Below the pieces are notes generated by a model. It searched no databases. It was not told the DNA's origin and saw only the letters and a list, made by a program, of their open reading frames with translations. DNA of 42,236 nt from Treponema sp. (GTDB lineage: Bacteria; Spirochaetota; Spirochaetia; Treponematales; Treponemataceae). The stretch covers positions 1 to 42,236 of the forward strand of contig JAFZWX010000052.1 of the NCBI GenBank assembly GCA_017617145.1, in the 5' to 3' direction. Below are positions 40,101 through 42,236 of this stretch, one piece after another. The number at the start of each line of letters is the position of its first letter. The stretch's first letter is position 1. A program made the translations under genes and the position numbers.

Positions 40101-41806
40101 CCGCAACCAATACAACAACCGCAACAATTACTAACAGTAATATTACAAAGAGTGGCTATCTGGAATTGTTTAGTAATACGATTCGTGCACTCAACAACAT
40201 AAACAGTAATGACAGTTATGGTACAGCAAAGAACTCTAGTGGCGTACAGCTTACCGGAACCAATGCAACTGTTTCTGATTACACCAACGCTTACAACCGC
40301 GAACCAGATTATTACACAACAAAGAATGTTCAGCTTACTGATGACAGGTATTTGAGATTCTTTAATATGAAGGATACAGGAAAGAAAAATGGATACTATC
40401 CAAATATGATTATGGATGGTAATGATCCTGTATTTGGATTTGTAGATTTGAATGGTACCACTGATTCTGATTATGGAAATACTTCTATGGCAAGAATGAA
40501 AGCTGGCTATCAACCACAGAGAGCTAAATTCTCTGGTTCAACAGGTGCTCAAAGCTCTATTGAATATTTGATTGGTGGTTTAGCCTGGGATCAAATGGCT
40601 ATGGCTAAAGATGCCGCAGGGAAATATATGCATGCTACGGTATATAATTATTCCGAATCAAATATGGCATTTATATATAATACTTTTGCATCAAATCACA
40701 CATGGAAACTTAAAGGTAGTGGAACGGCTTATAAAGGTGCATGGGGATTAGGTGGTACTTATGCGGATATGTCTACTACTAATCAGTATTCTGGAACAAC
40801 AACATGGCATATCACTAGAGCTCAAACAACAAAAAATAACGCAATTGCTTTGGAGTCTATAGAATATGGCAATGGTGCACTCGTAGGACGTTATCAGAAT
40901 ATTAAGATGGTGGTTAAAGGTAATTCTACGACCGAAACTGGTGCTAAAGTTTATATGGCATATTATGATGATAACACTACAAACAAAGATGTAATTTTCA
41001 GAACCTTCAGAGTTGCAAAAAGCTCAACAAATAATAGTAACCAGTTGTATGATAATGGTGTTTATTCAAATCTTACAGAAGAAAACACCTCTGGTCGAAT
41101 TGCAGTTCGTCCAGCAAATAATACAACTATACGAGGTTCTAAATATCTTGATCTTGGTGTTACCTCAGATAATCATGTAGTAGTTGTTTATTATGATACC
41201 AACGAAGGAAAACTAAAGATGTTCTATTCTGGCAACACAATAGATGGTTCTTCTATTACACCTACACCAAATTGGACAGCTGCTAGTGTTTCATTCCCAA
41301 GTTATGTTGGTACAGATGTTTCGATGGTAATTGATGACTCTGATGGAATTCATATTACTGCGTCAGATTCAACCGATTCAGATTTGGTTTATATGTATAT
41401 GCCAAGTTATAGCAGCTCAACATTAAAAACTATTAAAGTTGATCAAGCATTTGCAGTTGGTACTTGGACTTCTATAAAAGTTAAAGGTAATGCAACAGAT
41501 GGTTATGTTCCATACATTGCTTACTACAATGCAACAGAAACTGGTAGTCGAGATACAATCAAACTTGCATACTTTGCAGATACAACAAAGAAGATATCAT
41601 CAGCTGCTGCAGATACAATACAAGGTGTAGATTCAAATGGTTATACAACAGGAATATGGGAATATATGACAGTCCCTGCTATAACACCGCCTCAAGGTGG
41701 TGATAGTAAGTTCAGAGCAGTCTGTCTCGATTTCGACAGTTCAGGTAATCCTGTAGTAGGCTATCTTGGTACAAATCTAGAGTTTGGAAAAGCGTTAGGC
41801 GAGTAG
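25169..41806 (+). CDS. Giant modular lipoprotein with Ig-like stalk and C-terminal propeller-like domain
   Basis: A single open frame of 5545 residues. The ATG at 25169 has an AGAGGTG site; the frame continues to a GTG at 25067 without one. The N-terminus is a signal segment with lipobox SFSGC (Cys31), so the protein should be lipid-anchored. By eye about thirty modules begin with a D-x-x-x-P-x-V/I-type strand (for example DNTPPVLIL, DKTTPTVRI, DTTAPTVEI) and end in a D-x-A-G-N turn, typical of bacterial Ig-like stalk domains. Residues 2007-3375 are two copies of a 684-residue superunit. An EF-hand loop lies at 4472-4483. Residues from about 5077 hold seven blade-like repeats resembling a beta-propeller. 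No enzyme motif is recognised; a surface adhesin or binding role is inferred. A terminator follows. Confidence 0.85.
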   Translation: MNVVKNRTRFLSVIIFFFSIIILGAISFSGCEVGLGPAVDTQPPSITIEKPEVDKVIRNKFLISGTWSDDGMIDSIVVILKRTDGKTLDGINLERQISATFEEDLIKKETGTWQAIVDPIESEQKIIDGTYQATVYIKDKGNHTTTQNTTFTIDNTPPVLILTKPNSTPDDDAFSSYGQRLFLEGSIADSTKDTWVQLDFYSGEECTEDQFLETIETEMISPTDVNSNNARLAIYNSDLSKEFAQEYFKLYGHNNEKAGAEQIYAKLTVYDTAETFPIDGESDNLTPSGKIKGNASQSFYLTKKLAESITKSQTANGYGLAPIDIYNVLNGTYALKNASRAAESEIIMEELCSDEQKKNITVFTINPENSPYFTISGLKTLNLDGKDFEEGNTIVNGTQTIEVSVFMGSDSIALKDDENFYVYLLECDNYGNPKKEDVEENRIKLYSKYKETGKGSEKKSYYKIGGKTDHKTASGAYVFSIPMNKSLRADPDAGLDGFVNINLEYGTNYIIRVSGKDTEDNEIETTDNGYGFCFTAGGTAPRITITEPAENTVFIKKGDGLTVKGTVTSEAGEPRFTISNDENMVELPLTQAGEATYSFEKEIAPDELGFDQNESVIYSLIFSATRDATETTQTKSVWYDVDGPAITIGEPTPLIKKDSVKADGTTVEKDSINGTVTFNGSIIDEFDSRFGSATYKVKQNNNIVPGLSGSLEKNYTFSIDTTKLTDKQDAVIVISAYDYIGNLSEIECTYYVDQSTDKPVIKATSDSVDISQGRSEEVLEAGKNLFVRGGSLVLNVQDDDSVKSAVVLIGKKKENGTFEVPTSADTTGTLYKTYDSPSAISHQLPTTVGVYLATVLVYDKNYLSDTQTPHSFSKCEFILRITGTGPDVTLSPEKDFISTRNGIGSNKITFTIADEGNGPYKVFKDDQPLFEGSTKESPIEYTITYPANTEEADEIAFKIMDKNQGFTDKIYKPKFDNILPEVSITACPNKDLTEETSYLFKGGMSDSPSGIDSVKIKFIDGDNSESQTAIASEWQDCIAGSKSWNYEAVWESDDLKNVFATEGKKSVIVKAIDNAGNEKTVSDTFVYDKMKPVIEDITGSEITNGSDVTLTVNIKDTNPVKPAVVIRQNGTEIQPTENVTVGDVTGSGSAYTSEIVIPFSSVITTDGVYEIEVIAKDLNGKTSSPKYVKITRDSAKPVVTNVKLAEEELSRDAYSNNGKYYVNNTKSTYKISGIATDNIGVESVTLVVTSKDNATVTTSGTFNGSVGQWSFTGINLKSWSGTGATASIVVKDQAGNIAQENVSLDIVFDVIAPAPEHQIDDSNKDLVFRIGDYAYDAGDSDVGGKYSNGTYGSALTMQIRGYYPDNEEGSGINKIYYKVFEYEVSIDENKANATVINEKIYFKTLNDLRDYVIANKTDTFSPLAATETRNVEYNITPAANVADTVDRLGGGTLTNGYNLTSKGYVQFRKSITTNYKTTIKGFKEGKNYLVIVAEDNVGNSSVDHAEVPTPENPTVTAIYPCYSLNVDITAPSISSDSDEGIYTNLIKKLASGEPNPDSKVEISGTVSDKSNDIHGSSGLKNIVFTSNQSSEKITLNLTSTGGTPEDPTLINWTVDIRPLLTKAGNAIISAKVTDNAGYATSTPIANVTVDKTTPTVRITSPEANSYIGSKINLSGTATDGQGAGLDTSKKMILCYTTSGTAGASAPTVTPSDTANPSNGWTKLAEINAAESWSHTVNVSSLSGITDNANTTVYFSISATDKAGTGNTGYSAPRSVVIDKKKPVVEITVPATESGAVIQAGSYKFEGTISDENEISEGKAELYAVTGEGNSLTETKISETALSITPPETTGENWTWSCQVYDLTAATYRIKVTAKDAAGNDSTVITSPRIYIDNTPPVVHVEQTGLRDSNGNSITEELVTGTTYYTKGDYTFTVTVDDINFDNNDTSLYTVTASANQTLTITKDSQNKNKFTFEPATPVDGLFTYTIKDVKDKAGNKANDVIIKVQRDTTGPIVEIRNPANDITDPANSLSGTSYSFRINANDRGGVGVAKLYYVFSKNSSAPASGWIEESLSDGDFNIDQNLETLGEGNWYLYAKAEDKSGNLSSSVEKRAFPIDKSAPTLTVNDLVSGVNPVCSEVDDGYTISGTASDTNEMHETEAITIDVDGIKTKIAKSSITTGDAWSYKILTGTENGKLKSNEPVVVKVTAKDIAGKTTEKNYTLYYDTKDPELSVTSPVDDEKVTLAEKEIKGTVSDGGYGIKKLEYKLYNSANEVINSGTTEGENPDVIIKGEQWYIKGSGKISLGSEGALRLDVIATENKPEGATAVEGRQYVTTKTVNFYYDVANPELTETGIGTRGKTTKAGFILSGVASDSNALASVTIKWKVGTTDKSIALTPSSTQLNSMSWSKDFVVGSTNDSKTNYVSDGANEFTIIAKDITGKEKQLTRTVVVDTQKDVIGTVTVDATGGVTIGTGENAIIWYKTTSIPVTVPVTERGPSEVSKVEYATQSGDNVTWNPLSSSGTNYTGTVNFGGDGSQTMRLRTTDVAGNVSEEKTVSVNIDTSAPVLSALYYKKGSEAAKALDSTVYLKTGTPITVYGNYKDEQSGVENLTFKIGDTAVTPTVTYSTTEIGNSAPSDSLYNEENAVTITGNETTIKSWKAVITPAADGQFTVTGKNRVQTSVDNQKIFTIAIDGDAPTVTIINPGAGIDPISGTSYSFRINADDGTGVGVTQLSYAFATTSTVTAADVWTTIDFTGGDKNIDMPLETGTTPVKDANGKVTKLCEGDWYVFAKAVDKAGNETTTAVSRAFTVDRSNPTLTVDGLNESGVNALYKEISNDKYELSGTVSDSNALASTGAVSIEIDEQTPVFATVSGTSWTYNLDVGTTAGTLQKDTLVSVKVTAKDVTGKTTEKNYTLYYDTKDPELEVTAPVINEAVETDTKVIKGTVSDGGYGIKKLEYSLYSGSTLIASGNTDNPDTTYPIAIKGEQWYISKNEGKVPLGTTEGALRLVVTATENKPEGASTVTGRQYVTTKTVDFYYDKANPTLTETVIGATGKTKNEGFTLSGVATDSNALASVEISWGTNNKITLTPTSQQLKSMSWSQAFVVGSATGTNHVADGTNEFTIIAKDITGKEKQLTRTVVVDTVKPTCGTPTITSSKNTVDGKDWYKSSFIDIKLENVKDEGGTGISKVEYTTESGDSAHWYSMNSSASVATTYTATVNCANQGSNTITVRVTDAAGNIKNAGTLTAYVDTKEPSLENSYAKYLTGGYQAVSELLINGDNGYELKISVKDEDAGTGANSGKNSGIASVEYSYSNSDGTYTIDGTKSEDEDAWIITVPKTGNGTNRYSPTGSNKIYVIIKDNAGNEIKERVLTVTKDTTAPTVEIKSFTKAGTQTNSLYDVNGTITISGLADDTNKFDSVKLEYQKDGTSTWTTIPTTSQTSWSTTLNTKTLTDNKKYTIKATATDAAGNTNEATQDIYVNQDSDRPVITVTNITLATKTEGNVTSYDADETSYLKRTSRLEGTVSDDDGNVTKLEYSTNGTSWTEASLEYGTAWSIADLPEGENKLYFRVTDSANTTPFTTVVESESATSEAANQPKIKDNSNTYVTHTQGSLALNFKVVTKQPDVEEKKYQVFNSKANNGTGAWENRDSLGTLGGDYTKFKITLKAKSDAFIGSVKAKYATDAYDITFTTTETTTNNSYHTWISPEIDLDSSKTEIKLKISDASSTTDPMTLEQTVNYAVDNTPPKINIKDPSQVVGVKETMQFDVSEGATVYFAVTKKEVTTAPTAANAWTQLLDNSNGLTWYAAFDDDLALVDHTKRFALYLVDLGITTEDEILDNDSPFTEITDVHFWVKAVDQCGNVGTAYKVVKVDPQGNRPSVKLAYPTNDENGEPPTKGGTIRLDGTVTDDIAAKYVWIQIDTGNDGFGLDDLKFLSTSKYPIGKISTNTEVADTVIQALLAGTSVTDYGIMVPVSGTSWNLSINTNQEFNQKADDLGKARLDIKFFATDADPDKSDNTNVIIHKSIDENNTQTILIDSKAPYIDSENLYLVKYDGNTEIARKVYKEGDNVHGIWYLQGTIKDDDSGIKEIKYKFTGDEDFTKRITSAGGTWTDSSNTHFYFKPKSRTYDGKIIYDYEFSIPLGSSASGQVGESTVKIVATENTELGLNTDSAPSYKVTYDNKAPEFITENNVNVKLDPTVQNSNGFYTFGAVASEDKINKVSQSGVERIAFYFTRDLNYSLNTIDNTLYASHTGEKDGKTNDLFDVMVKHVNKDSDDTGSGNMIINYKGKSEGAGATLTYSEGLYWKKISGKTKDKTFTYTSAVDPNIHARGLIKINGVIYLINSVNGKIVNLDDDFGSTEKSVDAYFAICNVIDKGGEKNGSAIAYPNGYGYGYYSSRNTDDGDLITETFNSQGTEWIFDASINSKNLPDGPITLHMVAFDKAGNYTETPVTMDGTVSNNAPRIAGLILGTDENGNGQVDDGEFNNISYHEQYEAGRDARGEEMHNVMFPVQDASKDNPKSALTIKGTTVIKPEIVGGNGKITYKYSVYEFDSKTDGEFIWKTTAEKANVTGSVIATGTTDDSIATLSAFIELSVTDFIGTIGTAQEPKDSSVIKDGKYKKFVFNFSDNTPGKNGAAQSDNATLNVIMDVALRETNKAKNWILPFYWNSSDDNSLFGQSKNNGHIELATDWVTVDAFDSSKAEYDADPKVSGMIKLEGIAQDDTLINQIFVKLGTAMISTNGLTTDDKVIATYVPSTATWTLGSSLTKVDNEDTIPAAGWASEIKQATYGELLAVKAITALPDGKKATDEVPYTSQDLGHVVHWILYLDTSKITGVAATNVTVTATANDRGTPEYNGSAVVYSPNDTATTGGQTISAAVTKTDSTINQGDLTGYYRMDVVPYITKISTGVRTASGLKDNNIRSASGKYSILANNAANVITVSGFNFSTTALVAKIANIATSAGIAITNTNGGTAVTIAATNTTTATITNSNITKSGYLELFSNTIRALNNINSNDSYGTAKNSSGVQLTGTNATVSDYTNAYNREPDYYTTKNVQLTDDRYLRFFNMKDTGKKNGYYPNMIMDGNDPVFGFVDLNGTTDSDYGNTSMARMKAGYQPQRAKFSGSTGAQSSIEYLIGGLAWDQMAMAKDAAGKYMHATVYNYSESNMAFIYNTFASNHTWKLKGSGTAYKGAWGLGGTYADMSTTNQYSGTTTWHITRAQTTKNNAIALESIEYGNGALVGRYQNIKMVVKGNSTTETGAKVYMAYYDDNTTNKDVIFRTFRVAKSSTNNSNQLYDNGVYSNLTEENTSGRIAVRPANNTTIRGSKYLDLGVTSDNHVVVVYYDTNEGKLKMFYSGNTIDGSSITPTPNWTAASVSFPSYVGTDVSMVIDDSDGIHITASDSTDSDLVYMYMPSYSSSTLKTIKVDQAFAVGTWTSIKVKGNATDGYVPYIAYYNATETGSRDTIKLAYFADTTKKISSAAADTIQGVDSNGYTTGIWEYMTVPAITPPQGGDSKFRAVCLDFDSSGNPVVGYLGTNLEFGKALGE
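31187..33238 (+). repeat. Superunit 1 of the internal duplication in the giant gene
   Basis: A 684-codon block running from DTTGPIVEI to just before DGDAPTVTI. It contains several Ig-like modules in a fixed order. The same order recurs in the next block. The middle part is the most similar: TTEKNYTLYYDTKDPEL, GTVSDGGYGIKKLEY, GRQYVTTKTV and KDITGKEKQLTRTVVVDT occur in both. Confidence 0.8.
33239..35293 (+). repeat. Superunit 2 of the internal duplication in the giant gene
   Basis: A 685-codon block, immediately adjacent to superunit 1 and collinear with it, starting DGDAPTVTI and ending before DTTAPTVEI. The match is visible at DNA level in places (for example GTAAGCGACGGCGGATACGG at both sites), while the first and last thirds have diverged more. 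Confidence 0.8.
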
Positions 41807-41825
41807 TAAGTGTAACCAAATTTTC

Positions 41826-41859
41826 ATCCCCGTCACATCAATGTGCCGGGGATTTTTTT
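41826..41859 (+). terminator. Rho-independent terminator of the giant lipoprotein gene
   Basis: ATCCCCGTCACAT pairs with ATGTGCCGGGGAT (one mismatch) around a two-base loop, followed by a run of seven T residues. It lies 20 bases after the stop codon (tandem TAG-TAA). Confidence 0.9.
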
Positions 41860-41890
41860 GCTTAACTTATAATGTATTTGAAATCTTTTC

Positions 41891-42236
41891 TTAAATCTCT
41901 TTCTGCAGCTCCAGCACTTTTTCAAGTGGCAGCCCTGTATAAAGAGCAGTTTCATCTGGGGTTAGTTTTCCTTGCAGCATTCTTCTGGCAGTTTCTTCTG
42001 CATTTTGTTGAGCTCCTTGTTGTATACCCTGTTGCAAACCTTCTTTTAAGCCTTCTTCGCGACCTCGTTTTGTTGCATTTGACATTCTTGTATTGTAGTC
42101 GCATTCAGCCTTCCAGACAGAAAACTGATAGAACCAGTTATCGTCTTCTTTACTCATGTGTTTTACAATATTTTGTGCTGCCATAATTCCGTGCTCCGAT
42201 TGTATTATGCTGTTTATAAAGTCTTGCTTGTCGTCA
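41891..42236 (-). CDS. Rpn-family PD-(D/E)XK nuclease/transposase-like protein, C-terminal part
   Basis: The frame is open through the window edge, so the N-terminal nuclease domain lies outside and only the last 114 or so residues are visible. The end resembles the Rpn/PD-(D/E)XK transposase-like family common in gut bacteria: a helical segment with HMSKEDDNWFYQFSVWKAE, then the Gly-Leu/Gln repeat tail (EEGLKEGLQQGIQQGAQQ) and a short C-terminal helical domain with LTPDETALYTGLPLEKV. The first in-frame ATG in the window (42184) is unlikely to be the true start, because the family-like sequence FINSIIQSEHGI continues upstream of it. It is convergent with the giant gene, and the terminator lies between. 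Confidence 0.75.
   Translation of the reverse strand, partial: DDKQDFINSIIQSEHGIMAAQNIVKHMSKEDDNWFYQFSVWKAECDYNTRMSNATKRGREEGLKEGLQQGIQQGAQQNAEETARRMLQGKLTPDETALYTGLPLEKVLELQKEI

Overview
The window looks like chromosome of a spirochaete, most likely a gut- or rumen-type Treponema. I infer this from the A+T-rich codon use, a MurA with Asp in place of the catalytic Cys (also known in Borrelia), a loose spirochaetal lipobox on a giant protein, a BspA-type repeat protein beside a class III cyclase, and small palindromic repeats typical of treponemes. No database search was possible, so the genus is an inference.

Layout. 1-925: rplM-rpsI with a terminator. 968-1567: recX. 1634-6226: a small hemicellulose (beta-mannan type) cluster, with a GH130 phosphorylase and a GH36 alpha-galactosidase on the minus strand and a divergent SGNH/CE2-like esterase. 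6326-7861: NhaC-family antiporter. 7932-9455: stand-alone OLD-type ATPase-TOPRIM protein. 9562-10845: murA. 11010-12218: pepT. 12326-15318: unknown spirochaetal protein plus an orphan family-5 solute-binding protein. 15558-24250: apparent operon of ackA, an exported mosaic protein with a possible beta-barrel and BspA repeats, a membrane adenylate cyclase, and a FecR-domain protein with a TolA-like long charged helix. 24247-24834: DJ-1/PfpI protein, convergent. 25169-41806: one gene for a predicted lipoprotein of 5545 residues. 41891 to the end: C-terminal part of an Rpn/PD-(D/E)XK protein, cut by the window edge.

How the genes fit together. The three carbohydrate enzymes lack signal peptides and could process acetylated, galactosylated manno-oligosaccharides in the cytoplasm. 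The ackA operon joins acetate/ATP metabolism to cAMP synthesis and two envelope proteins; the last three genes overlap, which suggests translational coupling. The giant protein reads as a lipid-anchored stalk of about thirty Ig-like modules carrying a C-terminal seven-repeat propeller-like head, so a surface adhesin or ligand-binding role is plausible.

The intergenic regions are rich in palindromic repeats of at least five kinds. One kind has become coding sequence inside two genes. Another, at 10932-11008 and nested inside itself at 15332-15477, has a conserved RNA-like fold that I do not recognise. No tRNA, rRNA, CRISPR array, intact insertion sequence or prophage was seen.
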